64,000 bases of DNA from Terriglobia bacterium (GCA_020073495.1 JAIQFD010000001.1:248001-312000); one strand, 5' to 3'; counted from the stretch's first letter, positions 1 through 9,496 are shown. Notes: generated by a model not told the origin, from the sequence alone. Numbers and translations: made by a program.

Positions 1-41
1 CGAGCGACCACACACGGAAGTATCTTGCAGCCGGCGGACGC

Positions 42-1064
42 CTACGACGAAGCGGTTCGGGCGCGCGCTTGCTCGAGCTGCTTCTGCAAGTCCTGGTTGC
101 TTCGCAACAGCTCGCTGATCTCCTGGCGGGCGCGCTGGTTGACCTTCTCCTGCTCGCGTCGCGCCACCTCCTCCGCCCGTTTGCGGAGCTGGTCGGCTCG
201 TTCCAGCGACTTGGCGTTCGCCCAGATAAGCGCGACCAGGAGGATGATCTGGATGGCGGTGGATAAGGCCACGCCTAACTCGTTATCGTAGTAACCGACT
301 TCCTCGCCCTTCCAGCGTAACCACGCGATGATCAGCGAGAGCACGATGGCGGCGGGCAACAGCCGCCGCGCCATGCTCCCCCCAAAACTCTCCCCCGCTA
401 CCACGCTCACAAGCCCCTCGGTGGGCCGGACCAGTGCGATCGCTAGAGAGATTAGAGCGATGTTGAGCACGGTCAAAATCGGCATGTGCATCTGGGAGAG
501 CGTCGGGTTGAGAATGCCGTCCAGCAGGCCGAAGACGCAGACAAGAAAGGTCAGGCACGCAATCCATTGCGCGCGGTATGCACCCTGCACTCCGCGCTCA
601 TGGATGGCAAACAGAGCCGGTCCGAGGAACACAAATGCGGTGGCGGTCGCCGCCGCCATCCGCCACGGATCCTCCAAGGCCAGGTCCGCGGGCATGCCGG
701 TGACCAGCAGGTGGTCCAGGTGCAGGTGCACGCCGAAGATGTATTCGACCGTCGTCAGGATGCCCAGCAGGAATACCACTGCACCAGAGATCCGGCCCAC
801 CGTTCTCGCGATCCCACCTCCGGCTCCTCCGTCTGCCCACCGCCGCCAGGTCCACAGCGATACCGCGCAAAGCATGAATCCCAGCGCGGTGTTGGGCTTC
901 ATCACGATGATCCGCGCCTCCGGCCGGAAAAAGAGGGACAGCCTCACGAGCCAACCGCTCAGAACAACCGCACCGATCACGAACACGAGCGTGCTCGACA
1001 GTCGGGAAAGAAACTGCAGTGACGAGATCAGGCAGGGATTGAAGCCTTCGGATTGATTTTGCAT
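42..1064 (-). CDS. Multi-pass membrane protein, sensor-like module without a kinase
   Basis: I recognise only a general type. About eight hydrophobic segments fill most of the protein, and the C-terminal 60 residues are a charged heptad-like coiled coil rich in Glu, Arg and Gln. The early segment with MKPNTALGFMLCAVSLW resembles the N-terminal membrane module found in front of PAS/histidine kinases of soil bacteria (family knowledge), but the frame stops after the coiled coil with no kinase, GGDEF or phosphatase domain. The ATG at 1064 is preferred. A GTG at 1148 would add 28 residues and overlap the aroDE stop as GTGA, so translational coupling is also possible. It lies directly downstream of aroDE on the same strand. 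Function unknown. Confidence 0.6.
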   Translation of the reverse strand: MQNQSEGFNPCLISSLQFLSRLSSTLVFVIGAVVLSGWLVRLSLFFRPEARIIVMKPNTALGFMLCAVSLWTWRRWADGGAGGGIARTVGRISGAVVFLLGILTTVEYIFGVHLHLDHLLVTGMPADLALEDPWRMAAATATAFVFLGPALFAIHERGVQGAYRAQWIACLTFLVCVFGLLDGILNPTLSQMHMPILTVLNIALISLAIALVRPTEGLVSVVAGESFGGSMARRLLPAAIVLSLIIAWLRWKGEEVGYYDNELGVALSTAIQIILLVALIWANAKSLERADQLRKRAEEVARREQEKVNQRARQEISELLRSNQDLQKQLEQARARTASS

Positions 1065-1144
1065 ACCGCGGGAGTGCTCTCGGGGATGAATGCTGATGGT
1101 GACGGAATTCGCAGCGCCTGTCAACGCGCCTTCCCGCACGCCGC

Positions 1145-2683
1145 TCACTTCTGCTTGGGCTGGAGCGCGGACGTGACCACGCGCTGCATCTCGTCCACCG
1201 GCGCCGGCTTCCCCGTCCAGATCTCGAATTGGCGCGCCCCCTGCTGCACGAACATCTCCGCGCCCGGGATGACCTGCACCCCCTTGGCCCGCGCCAGCTT
1301 CATCAGCTTGGTCTCGGCCGGGACGTACACCATGTCGAGCAGGTACCGGGCGTTGATCTCGTGCTCCTTCAATGGCGACTGCTTCGGGCTCCCCAGGCCC
1401 ACCGGGGTAGCGTGCACGATGGCGTCGAACTGCAATTTCCGGAGCTGCGCCCGCGTGACGAACTTGCTCTTGGATTTCTTCGCCAACTTCTGTCCCGCCG
1501 CCGAGGTGCGGTTGCTGATGAACACTTCCGCGCCGCGCTCCTTCAGCCCGAACGCGGCCGCCCGTGCCGCTCCTCCCGCTCCCAGCACCAGCACCTTCGC
1601 GCCATTCAGGGTCATGCGCTGTTCCAGCGGACGGACTACTCCTGCAACATCGGTATTGAACCCATACAGATTACCGTCCTGCGCCCGGACGACGGTATTG
1701 CAGGCCCCGATCTTGGCCGCCAAAGGCTCCGTGTTGTCGAGGTATTCGACGATGTCTTCCTTGTAGGGCATGGTGATACTGAGCCCGTGGATGGGGATCT
1801 CGCGCACACAGCTCAGCAGGTCGTCCAGGCTCTTCGCGTGCAATCCGAGATAGACGGCATTCACGGTTTCGCGGCGGAATGCGGCGTTCATCATCGCCGG
1901 CGAGAGCGAATGCTCGATGGGATCGCCGGCCACGCCGTAGACGCGGGTCGAATTCTCCACCTGCTCGATGCGATAGGTGTCACGCAGGGTCCGGCTGTCG
2001 AGCTGTCCCGGCGCGGTTTCCTCTCCGGGGGTGGACGAGGCGAAGGTGAACGCGCTTCCGGCCCTCACTCCCAGCACACGGCTGATGATTCCCTGCTCCC
2101 CCATGCACACACCGATCACCGAGCGCTGGTGGCTTTTCTGTTCCAGGAATTTCATCATGACCACGTTGTCGGCGAGACAGGTCGCCGTGGCCACGATCTT
2201 GTAGAAGTCGGCAGGAACCGCCGTCATTTTGCGAAAAGTTTCTTCCAGCTTCCGGGTTGCACGGTAGTCGTGGAAGGAAAGGATCAGAGCGGCGGCGCCC
2301 CGCACCCGCTGCATATCCTTGGGTTTCATCGCTGCGGCGCTCTGCAGTTCCACATCCACCAACTGGCAGCCTGCAGCCGCCGCCTTCACCAGCACGTCGG
2401 CCTGCGCCGCGACCGAACCCCGGAACTTGCCCCCATTCGCAGCCCGGCGACAGGTCCCGATGGCCAGTACCTCGGGATGGTATTCCAAGAAGCGGCGCAG
2501 CCGGAGAAACGCGCTGGCAGGCTGCCGGATGTAGTCTAACCTGAACTCAATAAAGGGGTTATCGCGAACCAGGGAATCAGCCTTGGCGATCATTTCGGCG
2601 GGGTTGGAGGCAGCCACGGCCACGCACACCCGGGGCAGGCGAAGCGGCAGATGCCGCGGCAACGTTGTGGCCGTCGTTCCCAT
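1145..2683 (-). CDS. aroDE: Bifunctional 3-dehydroquinate dehydratase (type I) / shikimate dehydrogenase
   Basis: This fused enzyme catalyses two consecutive steps of the shikimate pathway in the cytoplasm: dehydration of 3-dehydroquinate and NADPH reduction of 3-dehydroshikimate. The first ~220 residues are a type I AroD barrel, with the Schiff-base lysine in FYKIVATA and the catalytic histidine in LSFHDY. The second half is AroE: substrate loop YGVAGDPIEHSLSP, catalytic lysine in MPYKEDI, aspartate in GFNTDVAG, and the Rossmann loop GAGGAARAAAFGL. The fusion is common in plants, Chlamydiae and some Acidobacteriota. I chose the ATG at 2683; an upstream TTG at 2728 would add 15 residues without a convincing ribosome-binding site. 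Confidence 0.95.
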   Translation of the reverse strand: MGTTATTLPRHLPLRLPRVCVAVAASNPAEMIAKADSLVRDNPFIEFRLDYIRQPASAFLRLRRFLEYHPEVLAIGTCRRAANGGKFRGSVAAQADVLVKAAAAGCQLVDVELQSAAAMKPKDMQRVRGAAALILSFHDYRATRKLEETFRKMTAVPADFYKIVATATCLADNVVMMKFLEQKSHQRSVIGVCMGEQGIISRVLGVRAGSAFTFASSTPGEETAPGQLDSRTLRDTYRIEQVENSTRVYGVAGDPIEHSLSPAMMNAAFRRETVNAVYLGLHAKSLDDLLSCVREIPIHGLSITMPYKEDIVEYLDNTEPLAAKIGACNTVVRAQDGNLYGFNTDVAGVVRPLEQRMTLNGAKVLVLGAGGAARAAAFGLKERGAEVFISNRTSAAGQKLAKKSKSKFVTRAQLRKLQFDAIVHATPVGLGSPKQSPLKEHEINARYLLDMVYVPAETKLMKLARAKGVQVIPGAEMFVQQGARQFEIWTGKPAPVDEMQRVVTSALQPKQK

Positions 2684-2955
2684 GCGCAATTGGCGCGCAG
2701 TATTACAGATGCACCATTCCCTATGCAACCAGACTTTGCCCCACGGCCACTGGGTGTCCCATCCCTAACGTACCTTTCCGGTAACTAGCGCGTCCTTGAC
2801 CCGCTCCATTGGGGATGCTACGTTTCGACGCGAGATACAAGGTGGGCGCAGTGTCTGACTGCGTTCCGGAAACCCCGGCGTAGACCTCATTCGAGCCGGG
2901 GTGGAGTGTTGGGAAGCTTCCGCCCGCCGTGCGGCTTCGGAAGTCCGGAGGCAAC

Positions 2956-4485
2956 ATGAAACGAATCCTTCTCGTCGTCCTGCTGGCGACTGTGACAGTG
3001 GCTCAGCAATCGGCGCCCGCGAATCCGTCCGCCAGCGTGCCGCAGGTAGCGGTGACCAACATCGCCATTCGCGCTCAGGCGCCGACCTACTCTGACGTCA
3101 ATTGCGCGGGCTTCATCGCCGACCAGACGCTGCCGCATGACAAGTTTGTTGCCGGCGGTTGGGCCACGCCGCACCAGACCAAGTTCGGCGACCGCGATTA
3201 CGTCTATCTGACCGGGGGAGGGTTCCAGGAGGGCGCGCGCTATTCGATCGTCCGCCGCTTGAAGGACCCCAACACCTCCGAATCATTCCAGGGCCAGAGG
3301 GCCTTGCTGACCGGACTCGGCGAGCCTTACGCCGAGATGGGTCGTGTCCTGGTTGTCGGCGTCAACGACACCACAGCCATCACCCAGGTCGAGTTCGCTT
3401 GTGATGCCATCGTGACCGGCGACGTGGCTGTTCCCTTCGCTGCCAAGGAGATTCCCTCGCTGCGGCCCGCCGTGAGATTCGATCGCTTCGCGTCGTCGAA
3501 TGGCAAGCTCAGCGGCCACATTGTCATGGCCAAGGATTTCGACACGCTCCTCGGCACCGGCCGAAAGGTGTATTTGAACGTGGGTAGCAGCCAGGGGGTG
3601 AAGGTCGGCGACTACTTCCGCGCCGTGCGCACTTACTCGGAAACCAAGAGAGACCGCGCCGATTCGCTCTCCTTCCACGTGGACCAGATGGAGGATACCC
3701 AGAAGAGTCCGCCGATGTTCCCCAACACGCGGATCGGCGAGCTTCCGCGCCGCAGCCTGGGCGAGATGATCGTGCTGGGCGTGACCCCGAAGAGCGCGAC
3801 CGCGATGATCACCTTCGCGGTGGAAGAGATCCACGTCGGCGATGGAGTGGAGCTGGAGGAAGCGCCTCCACCTCCGCCCCCGCCGCCCGCCGCGCCCATG
3901 AACCCGCCGACGATCTCGTGTGCGGCGAATCCGGCCACGATCCGCGTGGGTGAGACCAGCGCCGTCACCTGCGAGGCGGCCAGCCCGGACAACCGTCCGC
4001 TGCAATACGCCTTTGCTTCCAATGGCGGGCAGATGACGCAGCGGGACAATGTCGGCACGCTGACCTCCAACGAACCTGGGACCATCAGCGTAAAGGCCAC
4101 CGCGACCGATGACCGCAACCTCTCGGCCGTCGCCCTCACCACGGTGAACGTCGAAGCCCCGCCTGCGGCGCCGACCGCAGCCAAGACCAACGAGATCGCC
4201 TTCAAGACCAACAGCGCCTACGTGGACAACCGCGCGAAGGCCGTGCTCGACGATGTCGCGCTGCGCTTGCAGCAGGATCCGAACTCGAGCACAACGCTGG
4301 TCGGCTTTGCCGATCCCAAGGAAGCGGGCGCCAAGCGCCTGGCCGCGCGCCGTGCCAGCAATGCCGCCGCGTATCTCACCAAGTCCAAGGGCCTCGACGC
4401 CGCTCGCGTCCACACCAAGACCGGCGCCGAAGCCGGCAAGAAAGCCGACATCTGGATGGTGCCCGCCGGCGCGCAAGCCCCCTAA
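2956..4485 (+). CDS. OmpA-family secreted/outer-membrane protein
   Basis: A ~16-residue signal peptide (MKRILLVVLLATVTVAQQ) starts the protein, and GGAGG lies five bases before the ATG at 2956, which decides the start. A long unassigned N-terminal region (about residues 20-295) is followed by an eight-proline linker, an Ig-like stretch with the motif PTISCAANPATIRVGE (about residues 315-405), and a C-terminal OmpA/MotB-like peptidoglycan-binding domain (about residues 415-505). The C-terminal domain is inferred from its FKTNSAYVDNRAK start and the repeat of helices after it. It probably links the envelope to peptidoglycan. It is monocistronic and ends in a clear terminator. Confidence 0.8.
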   Translation: MKRILLVVLLATVTVAQQSAPANPSASVPQVAVTNIAIRAQAPTYSDVNCAGFIADQTLPHDKFVAGGWATPHQTKFGDRDYVYLTGGGFQEGARYSIVRRLKDPNTSESFQGQRALLTGLGEPYAEMGRVLVVGVNDTTAITQVEFACDAIVTGDVAVPFAAKEIPSLRPAVRFDRFASSNGKLSGHIVMAKDFDTLLGTGRKVYLNVGSSQGVKVGDYFRAVRTYSETKRDRADSLSFHVDQMEDTQKSPPMFPNTRIGELPRRSLGEMIVLGVTPKSATAMITFAVEEIHVGDGVELEEAPPPPPPPPAAPMNPPTISCAANPATIRVGETSAVTCEAASPDNRPLQYAFASNGGQMTQRDNVGTLTSNEPGTISVKATATDDRNLSAVALTTVNVEAPPAAPTAAKTNEIAFKTNSAYVDNRAKAVLDDVALRLQQDPNSSTTLVGFADPKEAGAKRLAARRASNAAAYLTKSKGLDAARVHTKTGAEAGKKADIWMVPAGAQAP

Positions 4486-4505
4486 CACTCCAGCCGTTTC
4501 GATCG

Positions 4506-4540
4506 CGCCGGCGGCCCGGGCCGCCGGCGATTTTCGTTTG
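4506..4540 (+). terminator. Rho-independent terminator after the OmpA-family gene
   Basis: A perfect 24-base palindrome of C and G (4506-4529) lies 20 bases after the stop codon and is followed by ATTTTCGTTT. Confidence 0.8.
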
Positions 4541-4603
4541 CTGGGAGATTGCGCCTGCGCGCTCTTGTGCGTGGATCATCAGGTCCGCTCCTCCGAAATG
4601 CAA

Positions 4604-4627
4604 GGAGCCGCGCGTGCGCGCGGCTCC
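4604..4627. terminator. Perfect GC hairpin between convergent genes
   Basis: GGAGCCGCGC, loop GTGC, then GCGCGGCTCC forms a 10-bp stem just past the end of the minus-strand zinc-ribbon gene. Pyrimidine-rich bases follow on both strands but there is no strong T-run, so it is probably a weak bidirectional terminator. Confidence 0.5.
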
Positions 4628-4646
4628 ATGCTTCTTCGCTCGAGCG

Positions 4647-5279
4647 CTAATTCGCTCCCATGCCCTTGCCGATGATATTGGCGATGGTGATCTTCGTCTT
4701 ACCGCCCTCGTCCTGGATGTGGATGGTGATCATCGATCCTTTGCCGCCGACGACTAGGGTGTGCTCGCTGCCCGACGCCGTATACATGCCCTTGGGATAT
4801 CTCTGACGATAGAACTCGCCGACCTTTTCGGCGGGGTCGCTGGTCTCGAAGATGCCGGTCACCGTGTGCATGCCCATGGCCTGGACGTCGCTGCCGCCTT
4901 CGGTGGCCTTGGCGCCAGGATAGATATCGACATCCAGTTTTTCGGCGATCTTGGCCGGATCCTTCGTAGTCTCGACCGTGCCGAATGGCGTGACCACGCG
5001 GGCATCGCCCTTCGACTCCGAGATGGCGACTTTGGTTTCCCTCGCGATTCTGCGGACGATGAGCAGGCCGACGACCGAGCCGACAACACCGAGCAGGACG
5101 ATGCCCGCGACGACGATGAGGACGATCTTCACCGCGCTGCTGGTGCCCTGGGAGGGCGCCGCAGCGCGAGCAGCCGCCGCGCCGCCACCGCCGACACCAG
5201 CCGCCTGCTTGGTGCCGCACTTGACGCAGAACTGCGAGGTCGCATCGAGCTGCGCTCCGCAGGATGTACAGAAGGCCAT
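4647..5279 (-). CDS. Zinc-ribbon membrane protein
   Basis: The N-terminus is a classic zinc ribbon (MAFCTSCG then FCVKCG, four cysteines at about 4, 7, 18 and 21). It is followed by an Ala/Gly linker, one transmembrane helix (about residues 48-72, rich in Val, Ile and Leu), and a soluble C-terminal domain of about 130 residues. I do not recognise that last domain with certainty. Such zinc-ribbon proteins with a single anchor are common in Acidobacteriota, with unknown function. An AGGTGA ribosome-binding site lies directly before the ATG, and a TATACT -10-like hexamer lies about 40 bases upstream on the minus strand. Confidence 0.75.
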   Translation of the reverse strand: MAFCTSCGAQLDATSQFCVKCGTKQAAGVGGGGAAAARAAAPSQGTSSAVKIVLIVVAGIVLLGVVGSVVGLLIVRRIARETKVAISESKGDARVVTPFGTVETTKDPAKIAEKLDVDIYPGAKATEGGSDVQAMGMHTVTGIFETSDPAEKVGEFYRQRYPKGMYTASGSEHTLVVGGKGSMITIHIQDEGGKTKITIANIIGKGMGAN

Positions 5280-5417
5280 TTCTCACCTCGGGGTGAATTC
5301 TCCGCAAGACAAACCGCAGTATATCCCACTCCGAAATCCGCCTGCGGCCCGCGCGCCAATCCGGGCCAAGGCGTCGCCGATGCGAGCTCTCGCCGGTGCT
5401 AAACTAAGACCCTCGTT

Positions 5418-6329
5418 ATGGCAAATGATGGCCGTCCTCGCACGCTCCTGTGGGTCGTTGTCGGCGGAGGCGCGTTCTTCCTCTTCCTGATCGCGGTCTT
5501 CACCCTGGTGTACATCAGCATGCGCAGCCAGCGCACCGACGGCTTCGGTGGCTTCGGCGACAAGATCGCGGTGGTGGACCTTGAGGGCGTGATCCTGCAA
5601 CCGAAGACCGTGGTAGAGCAGCTCAAGAAGTACAACGACGACAGCTCCATCAAGGCCATCATCCTGCACGTCAACACGCCCGGCGGGGGCGTAGCCGCCT
5701 CGGAGGAGATGTACGACGCGGTCAAGCGCATCCGCGACCAGAAAAAGAAGCGCATCGTGGCCTCCATCGAGACAGTCGGGGCCAGCGGCGGTTATTACGT
5801 GGCTTCGGCGACCAACAAGATCTTCGCGGATCGCGGCTCCATCGTGGGCTCCATCGGGGTGATCGCGCAGTGGGTCAACTACGGCGACCTGATGCGCTGG
5901 GCCAAGCTGAAGGATGTCACGCTGAAAGCCGGCGAACTCAAGGACGCGGGGAACCCCTCGCGCGAGATGACCCCGGAAGAGAAGGCGTATTTCCAGGAAC
6001 TGATCGACCAGATGCACGGCCAGTTCATCCAGGCCGTCGCCGAAGGACGCAAGCTGAAGGAGGACGACGTGCGCAGCATCGCCAACGGGCGGGTCTGGAC
6101 CGGCGAGCAGGCACTGGGCCTGAAGCTGATCGACCAGATCGGCGACTTCCAGGCTTGCGTGGACGATACGGCCAAATCGGTCGGCATCAAGGGCGAGCCA
6201 GTGCTGGTCCGGCCGGAGAAAGAGCGCCACACCCTGCTGGATATGCTGTTCGGGGACTTCTCCGACTTTATCCCCGACAAGGCCAAGCTGCTGCAGAACA
6301 ATCCCGGCTTCTATTACCTCTGGAAGTAA
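5418..6329 (+). CDS. sppA: Signal peptide peptidase SppA, short form (family S49)
   Basis: A membrane-anchored serine protease that degrades cleaved signal peptides. One N-terminal transmembrane helix (about residues 10-34) precedes a ClpP-like fold. The nucleophile is Ser123 in GASGGYY and the general-base lysine is probably Lys175 in GELKDAG, the positions expected for the S49 Ser-Lys dyad. The substrate-loop motif HVNTPGGG is intact. At 303 residues it matches the Bacillus-type short form, which acts as an oligomer. A second, double-length SppA is encoded at 43390-45150. No good ribosome-binding site is visible before the ATG. Confidence 0.93.
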   Translation: MANDGRPRTLLWVVVGGGAFFLFLIAVFTLVYISMRSQRTDGFGGFGDKIAVVDLEGVILQPKTVVEQLKKYNDDSSIKAIILHVNTPGGGVAASEEMYDAVKRIRDQKKKRIVASIETVGASGGYYVASATNKIFADRGSIVGSIGVIAQWVNYGDLMRWAKLKDVTLKAGELKDAGNPSREMTPEEKAYFQELIDQMHGQFIQAVAEGRKLKEDDVRSIANGRVWTGEQALGLKLIDQIGDFQACVDDTAKSVGIKGEPVLVRPEKERHTLLDMLFGDFSDFIPDKAKLLQNNPGFYYLWK

Positions 6330-6493
6330 GTTCCGGGGTGAAGGAAAGTGGTTCCCGACCCGTCTTTGCCATCTCCGCCTAGCGCGGTGCCTGGGGCGGG
6401 TCCCAGAGGCGCACTCCCCAGCTGTGAAAAAATCGCCTACTCTCTGCATTTTGTGTAAGATACGAGGCGAACTCCCGACCGAGGTAGACCGTC

Positions 6494-6811
6494 ATGACCA
6501 AAGCCGACCTGATTGAAGAAGTCTCACGGCTGGTAGAACTTACGCGCAAAGACAGCGAAGTGATCGTCGAAACCATTTTCGACAGCATCGTGCACTCGCT
6601 GCGCGCCGGGGACAAGATCGAGATCCGCGGCTTTGGCAGCTTCCGCACGCGGCAGCGCAAGCCGCGCGTCGGGCGCAACCCCAAGACCGGCGACCGCGTC
6701 GAGGTCCCGGCCAAAAAGATCCCCTTCTTCAAGCCCAGCAAGGAGTTGAAGGACCTGGTCAATAACGGAGCCGGCCAGCCGGCGGCGTCGGCCCCGGGTT
6801 CCCACGGCTGA
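6494..6811 (+). CDS. HU/IHF-family DNA-bending protein
   Basis: A small histone-like protein of 105 residues. It has the family fingerprint GFGSF followed by the DNA-embracing arm RVGRNPKTGDRVEVPAKK and the closing IPFFKPSKELK. HU and IHF dimers bend DNA in nucleoid organisation, recombination and transcription. The IHF subfamily is favoured by the arm and by the MTKADLIEEV start, but I cannot assign subunit alpha or beta. GAGGTAG lies seven bases before the ATG. IHF commonly assists sigma-54 promoters such as the one at 41074-41090, though no link is shown here. Confidence 0.92.
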   Translation: MTKADLIEEVSRLVELTRKDSEVIVETIFDSIVHSLRAGDKIEIRGFGSFRTRQRKPRVGRNPKTGDRVEVPAKKIPFFKPSKELKDLVNNGAGQPAASAPGSHG

Positions 6812-6839
6812 CTCGAAAGCAGCGAGTTCGAACGCATGT

Positions 6840-6868
6840 AGGCCGGGCAACGCGACCGGCCTTTTTCA
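6840..6868 (+). terminator. Rho-independent terminator after the HU/IHF gene
   Basis: AGGCCGG and CCGGCCT arms (6840-6862) are followed by TTTTT. It overlaps the stop codon of the convergent small gene. Confidence 0.85.
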
Positions 6869-7123
6869 TTCTTCGGCGAGGAAAAGGGATTCGTCCGGAG
6901 TCAGATAGCCCTTGCGCCGGAACCAGTCTGCCATCGCTTCCTGGAGGCGGGGGAGCGGGACTCGCGCGCCGACTTCCATGAGGCCGTCGCCGACGGGGAG
7001 CGTGTCGTCGAAAATCTGGTCGTTGGTGAAGTTGCGCATGGAAAAGCTGTCCAGCCATTTCAGCGGAGCGGGCGCGCGCTTGCCGCCGGCTACGTATTCC
7101 ACGCGGATCTTGCGGGCGAACAT
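6866..7123 (-). CDS. Small conserved-looking protein of unknown function (85 aa)
   Basis: The protein is 85 residues with a plausible composition: a basic start (MFARKIRVEYV), a central acidic stretch, and a helical C-terminus with WFRRKGYLTPDE. No domain is recognised. It sits downstream of pckG on the same strand but beyond a strong terminator, so it is probably transcribed separately. It has no signal peptide or membrane segment. Confidence 0.55.
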   Translation of the reverse strand: MFARKIRVEYVAGGKRAPAPLKWLDSFSMRNFTNDQIFDDTLPVGDGLMEVGARVPLPRLQEAMADWFRRKGYLTPDESLFLAEE

Positions 7124-7129
7124 CGGGAC

Positions 7130-7166
7130 TCAGAATAACAAAAGCGCCCGGATCGCTCCGGGCGCT
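7130..7166 (-). terminator. Rho-independent terminator of pckG
   Basis: Read on the minus strand: AGCGCCCGGA, loop GCGA, TCCGGGCGCT, then TTTTGTTATT. It lies 17 bases after the pckG stop codon. Confidence 0.85.
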
Positions 7167-7182
7167 GTGGTGAAACGGAGCC

Positions 7183-9021
7183 TTACTTCTTCGCTGCCTT
7201 GAGCCGCTGCTCGAGCTTGTCCACCTCATCCTTCAAGCCCTGAGGCAGGTGCGAGCCGAACTTGGCGAAGTGCTCGCGGATGAGCGGCACTTCGGCCAGC
7301 CAGCCGTTCACGTCCACATTGAGCAGTTTCTCGAGATTGGCAGCCGGGATATTGAGGCCGCTCATATCGAACTCACTGCGGACCGGTAGACGTCCGATGG
7401 GAGTCTCCTCCGCCTTGGCGGTGCCGTCCACGCGCTCGAAGACCCACCTCAACACGCGGCTGTTCTCGCCGTAGCCGGGCCAGAGGAACTTGCCGTTCTC
7501 GTCCTGGCGGAACCAGTTGACGTAGTAGATCTTCGGAAGCTTGGCGCCGGAACGCTGCCCGATCTTCAGGTAGTGCCCGAAATAGTCGCCCATGTTGTAG
7601 CCGCAGAACGGCAACATGGCCATGGGATCGCGGCGCAGCTGGCCGACTTTACCCACGGCGGCGGCGGTCGTTTCGCTGGACGCGGTCGCTCCCAGGAACG
7701 TGCCGTGCTGCCAGTCGAGCGATTCGACCACCAGCGGCACCACGCCCGCGCGGCGTCCGCCGAACAGGATGGCATCGATGGGCACGCCCTTCGGATCCTC
7801 CCACTCCTTGGCGATGCAAGGACACTGCTTCGCCGGCGCGGTGAAGCGGGCGTTGGGATGGGACGACTTGCGTCCGCTCTTCGGGGTCCACGGGCGGCGG
7901 AGCCAGTCCACCAACTCGGCCGGTGGAGTATCGGTCATGCCTTCCCACCACACGTCGCCGTCCCGCGTCATGGCGCAATTGGTGAAGATGGCATTGCGGG
8001 TGACGCTGCGCATCGCGTTCTCGTTCGACTTCATGCTGGTGCCGGGTGCCACGCCGAAGAAGCCGGCTTCGGGATTGATGGCGTAGAGGCGTCCGTCGGC
8101 GCCGAACTTCATCCACGCGATGTCGTCGCCGATGGTCTCGACCTTCCAGCCGGGGATGGTCGGGATCAGCATGGCGAGGTTTGTCTTGCCGCAGGCCGAG
8201 GGGAAAGCGGCGGTGACGTACTTCACCTTGCCCTGCGGGTTGACGAGCTTGAGGATGAGCATGTGCTCGGCCATCCAGCCCTCGTCGCGTGCCTGGACCG
8301 AGGCGATGCGCAGCGCGTGGCACTTCTTGCCCAGCAGCGCGTTGCCGCCGTAGCCGGAACCGAACGAGATGATCTCGCGCGTGTCCGGGAAGTGGCAGAT
8401 GTACTTATCCTGGCGATTATTGGGCCAGGGTTTATCCGCGTCGGCGGGGCCCAGCGGCAGCCCGACCGTGTGCAGCCCCTTTACGAATTCGCCGTCGGTC
8501 CCGAGCACGTCCAGCACCTTGGTCCCCACGCGGGCCATGATGTGCATGTTGGCGACCACGTAGGGCGAATCCGTCAGCTCAAATCCGATCTTGGCAATGG
8601 GCGAGCCGATGGGGCCCATGCTGTAGGGGATCACATAGAGCGTGCGACCGGTCATGCAGCCGGTCAAGAGCTTGTTCAGAATGCCCTTCATCTCGGCCGG
8701 ATCTTTCCAGTTGTTGGTCGGCCCGGCTTCGTCCTGCGTTTTCGAGCAGATGAAGGTGCGGTCCTCGACCCGGGCCACGTCGGCCGGTGTGGAGCGGACA
8801 AAGATGCTGTTCGGCCGCTTCCCGGGGTTCATGGGGATGGCGGTGCCGGCCTGGATCATCAGCCGGAGCATCTCCTGGTATTCGGCGGGAGAACCGTCGC
8901 ACCAGTGCACGCGCTCCGGCTTGCACATCTGTGCGACTTCGTTCACCCATCGAGCTAGTTTTTTGTGTTTTGCTTGGTCGGTCACTTGTCCGGCTGTCGG
9001 TTCATGAGTAGCGGTTGCCAT
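7183..9021 (-). CDS. pckG: Phosphoenolpyruvate carboxykinase (GTP)
   Basis: Converts oxaloacetate and GTP to phosphoenolpyruvate, GDP and CO2, the entry step of gluconeogenesis. The 612-residue length is right for the GTP-dependent family, which is unrelated in sequence to the shorter ATP-dependent PckA. Visible landmarks are the P-loop (kinase-1a) [12 protein letters not shown], the R-loop-like region [18 protein letters not shown], and the GTP-type stretch ending in the 45-residue C-terminal helix. GAGG lies seven bases before the ATG at 9021. The 5' leader carries a small hairpin and, further out, a perfect palindrome that could be an operator. Confidence 0.97.
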   Translation of the reverse strand: MATATHEPTAGQVTDQAKHKKLARWVNEVAQMCKPERVHWCDGSPAEYQEMLRLMIQAGTAIPMNPGKRPNSIFVRSTPADVARVEDRTFICSKTQDEAGPTNNWKDPAEMKGILNKLLTGCMTGRTLYVIPYSMGPIGSPIAKIGFELTDSPYVVANMHIMARVGTKVLDVLGTDGEFVKGLHTVGLPLGPADADKPWPNNRQDKYICHFPDTREIISFGSGYGGNALLGKKCHALRIASVQARDEGWMAEHMLILKLVNPQGKVKYVTAAFPSACGKTNLAMLIPTIPGWKVETIGDDIAWMKFGADGRLYAINPEAGFFGVAPGTSMKSNENAMRSVTRNAIFTNCAMTRDGDVWWEGMTDTPPAELVDWLRRPWTPKSGRKSSHPNARFTAPAKQCPCIAKEWEDPKGVPIDAILFGGRRAGVVPLVVESLDWQHGTFLGATASSETTAAAVGKVGQLRRDPMAMLPFCGYNMGDYFGHYLKIGQRSGAKLPKIYYVNWFRQDENGKFLWPGYGENSRVLRWVFERVDGTAKAEETPIGRLPVRSEFDMSGLNIPAANLEKLLNVDVNGWLAEVPLIREHFAKFGSHLPQGLKDEVDKLEQRLKAAKK

Positions 9022-9036
9022 GATTGCCTCATTTAT

Positions 9037-9053
9037 CCCCGATCAACTCGGGG
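9037..9053 (-). promoter_or_regulatory. Small hairpin in the pckG leader
   Basis: CCCCGA-N5-TCGGGG lies 15 bases upstream of the pckG start codon and next to its ribosome-binding site. It could modulate translation initiation; no riboswitch class is recognised. Confidence 0.3.
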
Positions 9054-9073
9054 AACGATATGAAAAAAGAATG

Positions 9074-9088
9074 AATGCGCAACGCATT
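9074..9088. promoter_or_regulatory. Perfect 15-bp palindrome upstream of pckG
   Basis: AATGCG-CAA-CGCATT lies about 55-70 bases before the pckG start, in the gap after the small gene downstream of gdhA. The position and symmetry suit a dimeric repressor site. No family is identified. Confidence 0.35.
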
Positions 9089-9139
9089 ATTGTGCTCCTG
9101 CCGGGGCACAATTCCAAGCTGAAGTTACTGGGGTGCGGC

Positions 9140-9492
9140 TCAGGCGGGCTGGGGAGTCTGTTGGGAAACGACCGCTTCCAGGTGGTCGAGTGTCTCCTGG
9201 ACCGAGAGGCTGTACATCTCGCGGCCGCCCTCCAGGCCGGACTCGATCGCTTCCTTGAGATAGTGGCCGGCAATCTGGATGGCCAGCGGATCGGTGATGG
9301 CCTTCCCCGTGCGCCGTTTGTACTCGCCCCACGCGGGGTGCGGCAGCGCGATCCACGCGGGGCGGCCGTTGACCAGGAACTTGATATCCACAGCGTCGGC
9401 GTGGCGGGTGGCGATGGCCACGATCAGCGCCTGGAAAATGCAGTGCACGTCTTGCCCGGTCCAGCGGTCCCTCACATGGAAATCGTCTAACG

Positions 9493-9496
<4 letters not shown>
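9140..9496 (-). CDS. Small protein of unknown function, coupled to glutamate dehydrogenase (118 aa)
   Basis: The ATG at 9496 overlaps the gdhA stop as ATGA, so the two are very probably translated together. The protein ([14 protein letters not shown]...) is 118 residues with a normal composition, helical in the C-terminal half, and has no membrane segment or cysteine motif I recognise. A much longer open frame covers this region and hides the gene: its upstream part is the antisense-like reading of gdhA in another frame and has no coding character. Function unknown. The coupling suggests a role near amino-acid or nitrogen metabolism, which is inference only. Confidence 0.7.
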
